A stretch of DNA of 49,644 nt from NCBI GenBank assembly GCA_943704495.1, contig CALSCR010001289.1, forward strand, positions 1 through 49,644. The letters are read 5' to 3'. The notes beneath the pieces were generated by a model. The model was not told the DNA's origin and did no database searches. It saw nothing but the letters and a program-made list of their open reading frames with translations. Position 1 is the stretch's first letter. The number at the start of each line of letters is the position of its first letter. The position numbers were made by a program, and so were the translations under genes. Positions 34,368 through 44,913 of the stretch are shown here, in pieces. Source of the DNA: Pigoraptor chileana (Eukaryota > Opisthokonta > Filasterea).

Positions 34368-35051
34368 GTTTGTCTGTGTCTGTCCACCTCAGTAGCGAAG
34401 CTCAGCCTTCTTTGAAGTGCGATGCTATTAATCAGTAGGCGGATTGATGCGCAATGAAGGATATGGGACTGTTGAGTATATATTGTACGGGGCACGTGTG
34501 TTACCATGTTACTTTGGTCAACCCCTCTATGTTATTGTCGACTGTCCACGAGACACTCTGCTCAAATCAACCAACAAAAAAGAAACCAAACACAGGCAAC
34601 GACAGCCTAAGGCTTAATGTGGCAGGCAGCTGCCGTTTCTTGTCACAATGGTCGTGGTATTTGCAACAAGCACCGCGTGCAGCCTATTGGGGCGCCAGGA
34701 ACCAACATCAGCAACGACCAGCACTAACACCATAGGCACTCCTTCAAAAGTATGGCACTTACGTCAGTCAGCACCACCATGTTCTTCCACTGTGTATATT
34801 GTGGAGACTATTCGCCACACAAACGTTGCAGTAAGATGACGAAAAAACTCGGAATCCCGAAAACAATGACAATGTGACATGTACGCAGGACGCGCGCACG
34901 CGCACGCACGCAAGCGAGGAAAGCAGACGGACAACAAAGAGGACGTAGCAAACGCAATTGAAAGAAATGACATTACCGCACGATCGACCATGGAGGGTCG
35001 TTTGCACACAAACAAACCAACAGACCATCACACAGGCTCATTCGAGGCACC
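34368..35051. other. Intergenic between ABC ATPase and DUF6818 genes
   Basis: Apart from the possible upstream exon at 34763-34780, no coding signal was found. Both neighbours are on the minus strand, so the region is the promoter of one and the 3' flank of the other. Confidence 0.55.
34763..34780 (-). other. Possible upstream coding exon of the ABC-class ATPase
   Basis: An ATG at 34780 opens MVVLTD and ends at a strong GTAAGT donor. GACACAG|ACAAACATGAGTG at about 34374 would join it in frame (MVVLTDTNMSG...). It would add eight residues to the N-terminus. Seen by splice motif only. Confidence 0.35.
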
Positions 35052-36978
35052 TTATTGCTGCCCCGCGCCCGTCCTGTCCCTGTCGTCTCCATCCCTCTCC
35101 ATCGGATCCCTATCGTCGCGGGTGTCGTCGCGGTGTGAATCCCCCACGAGGTGATGGTGTGCGTGCCCATGAGCAACGGCGTCGGCATGTGCGGCAGCAA
35201 TACCCGGCGCAGCGCCCAGTGCCGCGAGGATCTCCCCTCCCGCGCCCGACGTCTTGCCGCCAACAAGTCCCGCAAGGAGCGCCGCCATGAACTGTTGCCC
35301 CTGCTGTTGCTGCTGCTGCAGCATCTGGATCATGAGCAGTTGGCTCTGTCGCGCCTCTTCTCGCTGCAGGCGCGCCTCCTCACGCAACAATCGCCGCTCC
35401 TCTCGTGCGTCGCTGCGCTGCTGTTCGCAGTGGCGCAAAAGCAGCTGAGTGAGTGCTGCGGTGTCCCCAGGGATCGGTCGAATGCCCGCATACGGCTACA
35501 AATGATGAAGCGCGTTTGTGTGTGTGTGCGTGTGTGTGTGCGTGCGTGTGTGTGGTGTGATGGGGGGGTGAGAGTGTGGTTGTGTCAGCAAGCATAAACA
35601 ACACAGGCAATTAAGGACACAAAACAGAAGCTGCATCATACGGACACTCAGTTGGTTTTCGTATTGCAATACTCGGCCCACCTCGCCAAGAACAGCCGAC
35701 AGCGGCCTGTGCCCACGTGACCCGCGGAGACTGTGGAGGCATCGGAGAGCAAAAATTGCGTGTTGGATTGCGTCAGCAGCATACAGCATAGCGACGCAGA
35801 CGTTAATGAGACGAGAGAAGTGGAGCGTGCACAACCTCGCATTCACGTGCACGTGGCAACGACCCTATCAAACACACGAATATCACGCCCGCAGTCGTCG
35901 TCAACAGAAACAGAAACAAAAGAAAACGACAAACAAGACGGCAGAGAGCGGCCAAACAAAGCAATCCCACGCACCCGTCGGCATCGTCCTCTCTCCCGGC
36001 TCTTGCTCGCTTGGGCGTGCCCGCAGCACCGGGAGCATCGCTTGGCAGGGGCCGCTTCCGCGTCGCCGCGCCCTCCACGTCTCCATGCGCCACCTGGTCA
36101 CCCACGCCGACGCCGACCCCATCACCGACCACGCCGACGCCGACGCCGACGCCTCCGTGGTCGGCCACGTGGTGCTCGGTGGCATGGTCTCCGTGGTGGT
36201 CTCCGTGGTGGTCCCCGTGGTGCACATCGCCCACAATGTCGGCGTTGCGCAGATCAACAGGCTCCGACGAGCCCTCCCACGACCCGCTGTCCTCGTGGTC
36301 TTCCAAGTCTTCTAGTTCTCCTCCAAGTTCCTTGATCTCCTCGTGGATGCGCTTGGCCTCAACAACGTCTGCGGGGCACGATGGGTCGTCAATCGACTTC
36401 TTCGCGAGAACAAGGACGCCGAATTTTCGACGGAGGCTTTCCCACGGGCGCGTGTGCCATCCACTTGCCCGCGCAATGGCATTGTAGGAGTCTCCCAGCA
36501 CGTGCCACCGTTCGTTGTCGTTTGGTCGTTTGGCGCGCACCTGCGCCAGTAACGCTGCGATTGTACAGGCAAAGCGGGTCATGCATCAGCATCGCTGCAT
36601 GTGAACGAGATGCATTTTTGCATGAACAAGGCACTCAGCTAGTTTCCGAATCACTACAGACATGCGCAAAAGAAGTAAAAACGCACACTCCCAAACGTGA
36701 AACACACAGCATGCGGTGACACAGAGAATAAGTGTGGATATTCACGCCGCATCTTGATAAATATGAGGGCGCCAAACGCTCAATGCGGGAATATCGCATC
36801 ACATACTCTGAATCTCCTCGGGGCGGAAGTTTCGGGAACCGAACGCACGACCTTTGGATGTTCTCCCGCGACCCTTTCCCTTTCCACCAGACCCTCCGTC
36901 GCCAAAAGGGCCGTGCACTAGATTCGCCTCTCTGCTTTCTCCATACTCGTCAAACTCGCCAGCCTGCGACGACGGCAT
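35052..36978 (-). CDS. Myb/SANT-like (DUF6818-type) DNA-binding factor
   Basis: Exons 36978-36807, 36554-35975, probably 35706-35682, and 35495-35052, for about 406 residues. The third exon is uncertain: reading on past GAG|GTGGGC gives another 10-12 coiled-coil residues. After a Gly/Lys-rich start, RNFRPEEIQTLLAQVRAKR begins a three-helix Myb/SANT-like domain (about 50-130), with WHVLGDSYNAIAR and PWESLRRKFGVLVL. This matches DUF6818-type proteins known mainly from oomycetes and fungi. The C-terminal half has an amphipathic helix (REERRLLREEARLQREEAR) with a poly-Gln run, the usual partner region of this group. Between them are low-complexity tracts: Gly-Asp-His triplets and alternating Val-Gly. 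A lysine/arginine patch (RKRPLP, PKRARAG) looks like a nuclear signal. Targets are unknown. Confidence 0.82.
35515..35560. repeat. TG/CG-rich microsatellite
   Basis: A GT-rich tract with scattered GC steps lies in the intron just upstream of the last exon of the DUF6818-type gene. On the coding strand it is a CA tract close to the acceptor. Confidence 0.8.
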
Positions 36979-37788
36979 GGCTGATGATGCGCCCGCCAAG
37001 AACCGCACAATCAACAGAAAACAACGATTCTGTCTTTCGCGTCCCAATCAGTCGAAACTCGCCAAGTTGCCGAACGCGGACAATGATGCGTCCTAACGAA
37101 GGAGTCGTCCACCGTGTCGTACGTGGTTCGTGTGCTTAACACCCGTGCGCAACACGCAACGCTACATATGACACATACATCGAGTGTTGAGCGCTCACTT
37201 TTCAAATTGCTGTCTCCGCTCGTACAAACTGTTACTCATTGTTTGATCGCTTGTATAGTCGTTTGCTTCATCTGAAGAGAGTTCGGTGTTATTGTGGACT
37301 AAAATGCGACACTCCGAGTGAGACCCAGGAGTGACGGACTGACATTAGTGTCAGGCGGACACTACTATCCACTGGATGAAGGATTAGACTGATTCAGGGG
37401 ACCAATCACAAATTTGACAGCCATTGGTCGGGCCGCAACACCGAATTCAAAGTACATGTGCAGCTGAGATCTGAGCGCGCACACCACCACAGTCATCGCC
37501 AGCACAGCTCACACACAGCTTATGCAGTCCTCACGCCGAGTGAAGCGAGTGCCTGAAGGAAGCGCGGATGGCCTATATGTTCCCCAGCAACATCGGTCTA
37601 CCCGCTTCGGATATATTCAGTCGCCGCCAGACACATGTTATTAATACTGTGAAGAAGAGCTGGATTTATGCACATGAATGAAGACCAAGAGTGTCACATA
37701 TGACACACCCAGGTGATTGCGTGGACGGAGAGTGTTGGAAAATGCAGGTGCAGATTTATTCGCGTTTGTCACAAACACGAGCCCCACA
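36979..37788. other. Intergenic with a face-to-face CCAAT pair
   Basis: About 800 bases between the DUF6818 start and the sirtuin stop, both genes on the minus strand. CCAATCA at about 37403 and an inverted CCAAT (ATTGG, about 37423) face each other and may belong to the DUF6818 promoter. No gene was seen. Confidence 0.45.
37756..37761 (-). terminator. Polyadenylation signal AATAAA
   Basis: AATAAA on the minus strand lies about 28 bases after the sirtuin stop, implying a very short 3' UTR. Confidence 0.55.
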
Positions 37789-40210
37789 CTACTCCACACC
37801 GACGGTGCTGACCGACCAGGAGCCCGTTGCCGGGTCATATTTGAGCACATACTCTGTCGACTGCTCGCCCCCATCGTCTACCAAACCGCCGGGGACGCAG
37901 TGCTCGATTGCAAGGGATGGCTCGCCATAGTGGCCGTGGAAGTGCGTGCGCACCACAAACGAGCTGGGAGCGCGACGCGTGGACATCCGCAGCCGGAATG
38001 GCTCCACCGGCAGAGTGACGACTCCCGTTCCAATGGACGCACCCCCGCTCCCCCGCGGCTCCACTTCGACGCGTTTGAAGAGCGAGTAGGGCACCCCCGA
38101 CTCCTCAAGGCCGGTCACTGCAACCGACCACGCGATGAACTCGCTGCTCTTGCGCGACGCGCCATTCATGTGCTCCCCGTCGACGTTGTTCGGATGCATA
38201 GCAAAGCCAACGCGGCAACGACGCTCAAGAACAAAGGGTGGGATGGCTTGCCCAAGTCTGACCATGAGCATTTGCATGACCGTGTCGGTGAATGCGTGAA
38301 TTACAAGGTCAGCACGCGCATCCAGCGGCGTCTGCTGAAGGCTGTGTAATTGCCACGTGACAGGGAACAAAAGAGGATTCCGTGTCAATCATCTAGTCAT
38401 AGACTTTGTTTCTACGGCAAAGCAATTACAGTGAGTCGCCCACAATTGGGTGTTTCGATGGTTGGAGGAACAAAAGCTCAGAATTCAAATTCAAAATGAG
38501 CAGTGAACACCGGCTCCGATTGAAACCGGGTCATTGCATCACCATGGCGACACACGACTGCAATAAACCTCCTCCACCATTACAAGCACACAAGCACTCT
38601 CGGCCATTGTTTGAGACGACGGCCTGCTCTCAGCGCATGTGGCACTTACTTCACAATAACCAGCTTGCCGCCGTTTCTGGCTGTCTCCACAGGCACATGG
38701 GCCGCAGGCGTCACCCGCAGCGATGATCCCAGGCAGATGCACACGTCTGCGCGTCGCCCATGAGAGAAGGCGCGGTTCAAGGCCCTCTCTGGCAGGGACT
38801 GGAATGGCGCATGATGATTTTGGCGGCCGATGATCAGTCAAGCATGTCGTCCATTCCATGCCCAGGGAGTCCACAACAGTGCATGAAGAGTGTGCCTTAC
38901 TAGTCCACAACAGTGATCATGGAGACTTTATCTTATTCAGCAACAACAGGAGACTGTGTCTCTCTGGTCCACAACAAAAGTATGCTGCTGCTTCAGATAC
39001 TAAAAAAAGTACGCTGGAGCTTCGAATACTAAGGAATCGATGTCGATGATGATGGGTGCCACTGAACCATTTCATCGACAGAGCACAGTCAACTCACCTC
39101 GCCAAAATTAATAATCGAGTCTTTTAGGCGTCCATTGCAAGCCGAGTCCGCACAGTGACGCCCAGTGTAGTGCGCATGAACTTCATTGGCCGTGCTGCAT
39201 GGCGAAAATAGCATATGGAAGGATTCACAAGGAAGGATTCGCGTCAGCTGCGTCGTCAGACATGGGAGACATGCCCACGTACACCGACCCATAACAGAAC
39301 ACAGGGACCACGCGAATACAGAGAACATTCTGCGAATGGATGCGCAGCCTACCGCGTGTGGAAGTCCCTCAGAAACTCGCTCCCGCATCGCTCACATATC
39401 TCGAGATTGCTATTGCCATGGAGCTCGGACAGTCGGTTGGCGGGGAATCCACTTCGTCTGTGCAGTCCGTCCGTGTTCTGGGTGACGAGATACTTCAGTG
39501 TTCCACGCCGTCGCATCTCAACAAGTGCCATGTGCGTCGGCGTCGGAATCGCCTTCAAAGTGGCCGTAGAGTGTATCGCTATGCCGTGTTAGTGATCTTA
39601 ATGAGCTGCTACTCAGCCTGATTGCACAGATCAACGATTCCCCCCTTCCGACACAAACGCATTCACAGAGGTCACTCCGGCAGCTTGCAAAAACGCATCG
39701 CAATAGAACAGACCGCAACGACAATACATACATTGAGTGAGCTCTTAGTGCGCGCCTCCCTTGGTCGTCTCATGCCGTTTGCGCGCAGCTCCCACACACC
39801 AGGGCCAGTGGACAGCACCGTGCCCATTCCACTGCGGAAGTCAGGTATGCCGGCTGATGTGCTGATGCCCGCTGTGGATCCAAATACACACGCACACACA
39901 CGCACCATCATACACACATGTGAACGAGGAGAGGAAGCAGTGACATGAATTTGAAACATTGGTATTAATGACAAGTGAATAAAGTATGTGTGCTGAATAA
40001 AATTGCCATGAAACAACAAACGCCAAGTCAGTTCGAAAGTGACAAGCACACACGCACACACACACACACACACACACCTCCTGTAAACGCAATGCAGTGG
40101 GCGCTGCTCCGCACCCATTCAGCAAGCACATCCATCTTACGCTCCAGTTCCTCGGGCGAGTCAAAATGCTCGCGCTTTTCGTCCGCCGTTTGAAGAGCCG
40201 TTGCTGCCAT
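37789..40210 (-). CDS. Class IV (SIRT6/7-like) sirtuin deacylase
   Basis: Six exons (40210-40078, 39871-39732, 39552-39353, 39194-39098, 38798-38650, 38341-37789) give 423 residues. NAD-dependent protein deacylase. The Rossmann motif is IAFTGAGISTSAGIPDFRSG (from about residue 40). TPTHMAL and QNTDGLHRRSG are SIRT6/7 signatures. The catalytic His136 is in SELHGN. A zinc ribbon has two CxxC-like pairs (CERC and CADSAC). IINFGE, CICLGSSLRVTPA, GKLVIVN and LQQTPLDARADL complete the fold. About 150 residues follow the core, including FHGHYGEPSL, a C-terminal extension with an embedded basic, Gly-rich loop. Family members act on chromatin or in the nucleolus. The first splice donor is embedded in a CA repeat. 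Confidence 0.95.
38976..39032. repeat. Imperfect 29-base tandem duplication in a sirtuin intron
   Basis: AAAAGTATGCTGCTGC... and AAAAGTACGCTGGAGC..., both ending ATACTAA, lie side by side in the intron 38799-39097. Shorter copies of TCCACAACA occur just before. They do not code. Confidence 0.7.
40046..40078. repeat. CA microsatellite at the sirtuin first donor
   Basis: A run of ACAC ends at the first exon of the sirtuin gene, so the donor GTGTGT is part of the repeat on the coding strand. Length change could alter the splice site. Confidence 0.85.
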
Positions 40211-40292
40211 TGTTACGAGGAGCTGCAACTGATTTCAATCAACAAAACGTTGGAATCAACAAAAGGGGAATGCACTCCTTGACAAGAAGGGA

Positions 40293-40458
40293 GTCGTATT
40301 ATGGTTAAGTCGTATTATGGTTAATAGCCGAAAGTGATGTAGGATTAAGTTAGTGTCATAGACGGTGTTGCCCGTGGATCCACAAACAGTTGAGAGATGT
40401 AGGAATCAAGTTAGTGTCTTAGGCGCTATGCCCATGGACCCCACAACAACAGCTGAGA
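40293..40458. repeat. Nested tandem duplications upstream of the sirtuin gene
   Basis: GTCGTATTATGGTTAA occurs twice head to tail (40293-40324). It is followed by two copies of a 60-63-base unit starting GATGTAGG (40336-40395 and 40396-40458) that differ at several places. Confidence 0.85.
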
Positions 40459-40740
40459 CTCATTGCGGCACGGCCGTCAGCGTTTCAGTGTCCACTGAAA
40501 AGTTGACTCTGCCGCGTCGACCGAAAGGCACAAAAAACCATGACGTCAGCATGCCCAAAAATAAGGCGTCCCACCCCGGATGCAGTGATGAAGCCAGGGT
40601 CAACCCCCAATCCGCTTTAATATACAACACGCGCGATGGCGAAACGGGTGCAGAAAGACCAGATAAGGGCGTGGAAATCGAACGCATTGTGCATGTGCAA
40701 GAGTGCATGAGTGCATGAGTTAAGGGATATAATGCACCAG

Positions 40741-40840
40741 TGTGTAGGTGAGTGTGTGTTGTGTCTTGTGTGTGAGTGTGTGTGTACGCATGTGTGTGTG
40801 TACGTATGTGTGTGTGCACGTATGTGTATGTGTGTGTGTA
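40741..40840. repeat. GT-rich microsatellite
   Basis: About 100 bases of interrupted TG repeats with TACG and TATG variants, intergenic. Confidence 0.85.
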
Positions 40841-41143
40841 ACGCCAGCAATGACAGATGCCGCAAATCCCCTTTCAACTCCCAATCCACGTGAACCCCTT
40901 CCACTCAACCAACCACAGGCCAACCATCAGCCGCCGCGCAATTGCGGTCAAAGAGGGCAGCCAACCAATTCCATCCACACGCATCACTTCCCCATCATGC
41001 TGCGTCCACAGTCAAACTCCCTGCCCACGCGCCAAACCGCCAGACTGCCCACTTTCATCATCCGCACGGTGGCCATTTCAGAGCAAAGCCTTCAACGCAG
41101 CGATCCAACGCCCTCCGGGATCCCCGCCCCCAATTCGAGCAAG

Positions 41144-42166
41144 TTATTTGATACATTGGTCAAAGTAGTCGTTGCCGACCATCCCGCCACGCATGGACCG
41201 GTACACATTCTGCTCGAAGTTCTTGCGGTTGGAACGAAGGACCTCGGCAGCCTCTGCAGATTGTTGATTTGGGGATTTGCGACAAAACAAGTGAGTGGGG
41301 CGTGGCTGGACCTCATTTGGTGTAGTCAGTGTGCAATACCGCACGGAATTGCATTTGAAATTGACAGACTTACCCTTATTGAGCGGATCATCCGGATTCG
41401 GTTCCTGTTGTTGCGAAAGGAAAGAGGATGACACGGTTAGTTGCAGGCAGTTGAGATGAACACACAAACAGCACACCTTTGCCAGCGACGGATGAGCGGA
41501 ACCCACCAAAAAGAGATATTGGAGGCCGTAAATGACAGAGTTGATGTTCAGCACGGGCTTCCAGTCTTCCCTGAGAATGTTGAGGCACACATTGCCGTCG
41601 AGGTCGATGTTCGGGTGGTACACCTGCAACGACAACAAGCGTCACCGCACATCAGCTTCAGCCTTATTGCAAGTAAGCTGCAGAAAACCGACCGAATACA
41701 TACAACACGGGGAGCATATAAAGCAACAACAAAAAAACAATTTACCGAAGCACAAATGCACGGACGGTGCGCATAACGCACCTTTGTGAGGCACTTGACC
41801 TTCGGGGGCTCGTGAGGGTAGCCCTGGCCAACAGCGAAGCTGAAGAGAAAAGTGCCCCCTTTATAGAAGCCCTCGTCCGGAACGATCGTCAACTGGAAGT
41901 TCAGCAAATCGTCTGGGTCGGGGAAGTCAATCTTGCACGTCGACGGCACGTTCAAGTCGCTCACATCTGCTCAGAGGAAATAGGCAGAGTAAATTTCATA
42001 AAATACACCCTCAGAGTCGCCGCAACCGAAAATCGCGATATACATTACAATATGTGTGCTGTTCCTCACCCTTTTGAATGCGTAGCTGAGCCGCAGATGT
42101 CTTCTTTGCGCCCGGAGTTGACCCGGCATCCTTTTTTTGTTGCTTGAGAGAAAACAACTTAATCAT
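41144..42166 (-). CDS. NEDD8-conjugating enzyme UBC12 (UBE2M-like)
   Basis: Five exons (42166-42070, 41966-41782, 41623-41507, 41404-41374, 41253-41144) give 179 residues. The E2 enzyme that carries NEDD8 to cullins. The first residues, [13 protein letters not shown], are the distinctive UBC12 docking tail that binds the NEDD8 E1 and the DCN1 co-E3. [16 protein letters not shown] follows. The UBC core has [50 protein letters not shown] (catalytic Cys107) and [19 protein letters not shown]. It ends [18 protein letters not shown]. Exon 4 is only 31 bases. Nothing is missing for activity. It shares a divergent upstream region with the MFS transporter gene. Confidence 0.97.
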
Positions 42167-42860
42167 TTTCTCGTTCGTCAAGTCGCCGCGGCCTCACAAA
42201 CACAAACAGAGAGGAAACAACTTCCCAACGGAAAGAGTACAAATGAACGCCGAGTGAGCAAATGAAGCCGTGTCCACACCAGTGTCAAGAATTCGGTCGC
42301 TTTTCACGTGGCGTCGCGGGGCAAACAGTGGATAACCAACTGCCTAATAGCAAGAATAGCGGTCGTCGGGTCGTCGAACCAATGCAAGTTGATTCGCACC
42401 GCACAGATACACGGTATACACCTTTACGATGTATTCGCAAATGGTCCAAGCACGCGTGCATATAGTGCGTGCTTTCGTTCCTGTCTATGAGGCGAAGGCA
42501 ATGTGAGTTTATGTGCATCTCAACTGGCCGTAAATGTGTAATGGTTGGTGTTGTGTCGCCGTCAAGTCATTCCAGCAATGCATGCAAATTAGGCCAACCG
42601 CCACCGTTAAATTGGAGTTACCCTCACTTTGTTGCCCAAATACCCTTCCATTCTCACATTAAAAGTGAGCAGAACAGTTGCATCACGTGACTGCACAAAT
42701 TGACACACACACACGCAGTATATTCTCTCATCATACTCCCAAAACTTTCGAGGATCACGTAGTTCTAATCCCGTCACTATAAACAAATCTCGCAACCAGT
42801 CTTACCTAAGCGTCCCATTACCACTGGACGATAGGGTCCGCACGCGTCCCAGAGCTCAGA
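42167..42860. other. Divergent intergenic region
   Basis: About 690 bases lie between the UBC12 start (minus) and the MFS transporter start (plus) and should carry both promoters. A TCACGTGA palindrome lies near 42684. No gene was recognised. Confidence 0.55.
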
Positions 42861-44501
42861 ATGGGCCCTTGCGATGCTGCGGATGTGCGGGACTCAAGCG
42901 GGACTTCTCTGCCTGTCGGCGGTGGAATGAATGCAGTGTCCGGGAGCGTCAACAGCGGAAACCCACCCGTGCATCGCGCTCGGAGTGTTGGGGGCCTTAC
43001 CACTTGGGAATACAGCGAGGATAGCCCTGTAGACACTTCTCGAAGAACTTTCATTCTGCTCGCTTGGTTCTGTCTTCTTGGTGGGCTTGTGTATGGCTAC
43101 AATCTCAGTCTGGGTGGCGTGCTGGACGCGCTCGCCGAGGATTATGGGATCAAGGATGACGACGTCAAGCAGGCCTTGATCCAGTCGGCGCCGGTTGCCG
43201 GTGGCCTCGTGTTCTCCCCGTTTTGCGGCTGGTTTGCCGACCGCTACGGCCGCCTGCGTGCAACGGTGATTTCGTGCTGCATTGCCAGCGTGGCTGCAGG
43301 CGTACAGGTCATCGGATCTTCGCTACCCTACATACTTGTCGTTCGCTTTTTCCTCGGCGTTGGAGTGACGACCAGCTGTTTTGTGGTGCCCCTGTACGTT
43401 TGTGAGTGCGCGCCCCCGGAGAAGCGAGGCTCGCTGGTGGCCCTATTCCAGTTGTCGATTAACATTGGATTCTCCCTCGCGTTTGGCGTCGACCTTCTCG
43501 TCCCGTGGCGTGTGGCCGTTGCCGTTGGATGTGTGCCTGGGATAGCTCTCATTGCGATCAACCTCCTCTACGTGCCGGAAAGCACTCGCTGGCTGCTTGA
43601 AAGGGACGTCCGGGGTCGCCTCTCGAAGGTTCATGGGCTGCCATCCGGAGGGGTCTCCACCGACGCTGTGCCCCTGTTTGACCCGGCGGCAACATCCCCT
43701 GAATATGCCCATCCCTCGCCGTCGAAGAATGAGGCAGAGAATCAGTACGCGCCGCATGCGGTCGGGCTCGTGGGGTACATGCTCGGCTTTGTGCTGGCCA
43801 TACTCAACAACGGCATCGGTGGCATCATCCTCTACGGTCCGCAGATTGCCGAAGAGGCCGGATTCGGTACGCATGCGGGCACAATAGCGTCTGTTGGTAT
43901 CGGCGGCTTCTGCATTGTGACGGTGATTATTGGAATCGTCATTGTGGACCGCGTGCGTCGGCGCCCGCTGCTGCTGCTCACTGTTCTCATCATGGTGGTC
44001 ACGCACGGTGTCCTTGCCGCGGGTCTTGCATGGGCCCATTCGTGGCTCAAGACGGTCATTGTGCTTGTGTCGACCGTTGTGCTTGTGTCAGCGTTTCAGA
44101 TTGGGCCAGGACCTCTTTATTTTGTCATTATTGCCGAAATATACCCCCAGTCGGTGCGTGGGTGGGCAATGGGTGTGAGCATGATCACAGTCAACGCGTT
44201 CAACCTCGTCGTCTCACTTACCTTCCTGCCGTCTATTCACAAGCTTGGTACCCCCGTGACGCTCCTGTATTACGCCGGGCTATATACGCTGTGCATACTG
44301 TTTTGCGCTCTCTATCTCCCGGAGACAAAGGATGTCGACTTGGATGCCGTCACGGGGGATGCGAGGACGGTTCCGCAACAGCAGCGCATTCTGCCCACAG
44401 ATGCGATGGCCCATGGTGAAATCGGCCGTGTGTCTGTTTTGGATGCGGAAGTGACGGAGAAAACGGCGCTCCTTGGCGGATCGCGCCAGACACTCGAATA
44501 G
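42861..44501 (+). CDS. MFS sugar-porter-family transporter with dileucine tail
   Basis: A single uninterrupted frame of 546 residues. Twelve predicted helices begin near residue 65 (FILLAWFCLLGGLVYGYN), with the usual long central loop. Sugar-porter motifs are GWFADRYGRLRA, RFFLGVGVT, ECAPPEKRGSLVALFQLSIN, YVPESTRWLLERD, FVIIAEIYPQSVRGWAMG and LYLPETKDVDLD. In helix 7 the sugar-binding QQ-x-SG pattern is replaced by LNNGIGGIILYG, so the substrate may not be a common hexose. The tail holds EKTALL, an acidic dileucine signal of the type that sends GLUT8- and ERD6-like carriers to lysosomes or vacuoles. The absence of introns among intron-rich neighbours may reflect retroposition, transfer or intron loss. 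Confidence 0.93.
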   Translation: MGPCDAADVRDSSGTSLPVGGGMNAVSGSVNSGNPPVHRARSVGGLTTWEYSEDSPVDTSRRTFILLAWFCLLGGLVYGYNLSLGGVLDALAEDYGIKDDDVKQALIQSAPVAGGLVFSPFCGWFADRYGRLRATVISCCIASVAAGVQVIGSSLPYILVVRFFLGVGVTTSCFVVPLYVCECAPPEKRGSLVALFQLSINIGFSLAFGVDLLVPWRVAVAVGCVPGIALIAINLLYVPESTRWLLERDVRGRLSKVHGLPSGGVSTDAVPLFDPAATSPEYAHPSPSKNEAENQYAPHAVGLVGYMLGFVLAILNNGIGGIILYGPQIAEEAGFGTHAGTIASVGIGGFCIVTVIIGIVIVDRVRRRPLLLLTVLIMVVTHGVLAAGLAWAHSWLKTVIVLVSTVVLVSAFQIGPGPLYFVIIAEIYPQSVRGWAMGVSMITVNAFNLVVSLTFLPSIHKLGTPVTLLYYAGLYTLCILFCALYLPETKDVDLDAVTGDARTVPQQQRILPTDAMAHGEIGRVSVLDAEVTEKTALLGGSRQTLE

Positions 44502-44913
44502 CCACTCCAGTCGGGGCGAAATTTCCAGCGCAATCCCGATATTTCTGTGTGTCAATAATAATCGTGTGTTTCGAATCCGGTTCCCTGCAGGTGATCGCTA
44601 ATTGTCGGTATTACGTGCGTTTGTGCATGTCTTACTATCTTCATGTTGCCCTTGTTGGAGTTCCTTCTGTATACAATTGTGCGCGTCCCTTGTTACACAA
44701 ATCCATGGGTCTGCTCTGTTTCATGTCACAAGGTTGAGCAAGGAACTCAGCAAACCAGGTTGGCCACTGACAGACATTAATTTTGCGCCACTGACATTCT
44801 AGGCCGAGTGACACATCTTTGGCAATACCCAGCCAGTTCCCTCGCGAGAAAGAGATGGTCGCGAGGCCACAGCCAATCAGAGACACAATAGGATTGAAGC
44901 AACGAGGGGTAGT
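44502..44913. other. Convergent intergenic region
   Basis: This is the 3' space between the MFS transporter (plus) and the O-GlcNAc transferase (minus). A CCAATCAGAG motif occurs near 44874. No gene was recognised. Confidence 0.6.

Larger units (their letters stand above)
40211..41143. other. Intergenic, repeat-rich
   Basis: About 930 bases between the sirtuin start and the UBC12 stop, both on the minus strand. It contains two kinds of tandem duplication (40293-40458) and a GT-rich tract (40741-40840). Long open frames here come from the repeats. No gene was recognised. Confidence 0.6.

Noticed and set aside
37789-40210. (CA)n-derived open frames around the sirtuin first intron as extra peptides
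   Set aside because: They are translations of microsatellite DNA inside an intron.
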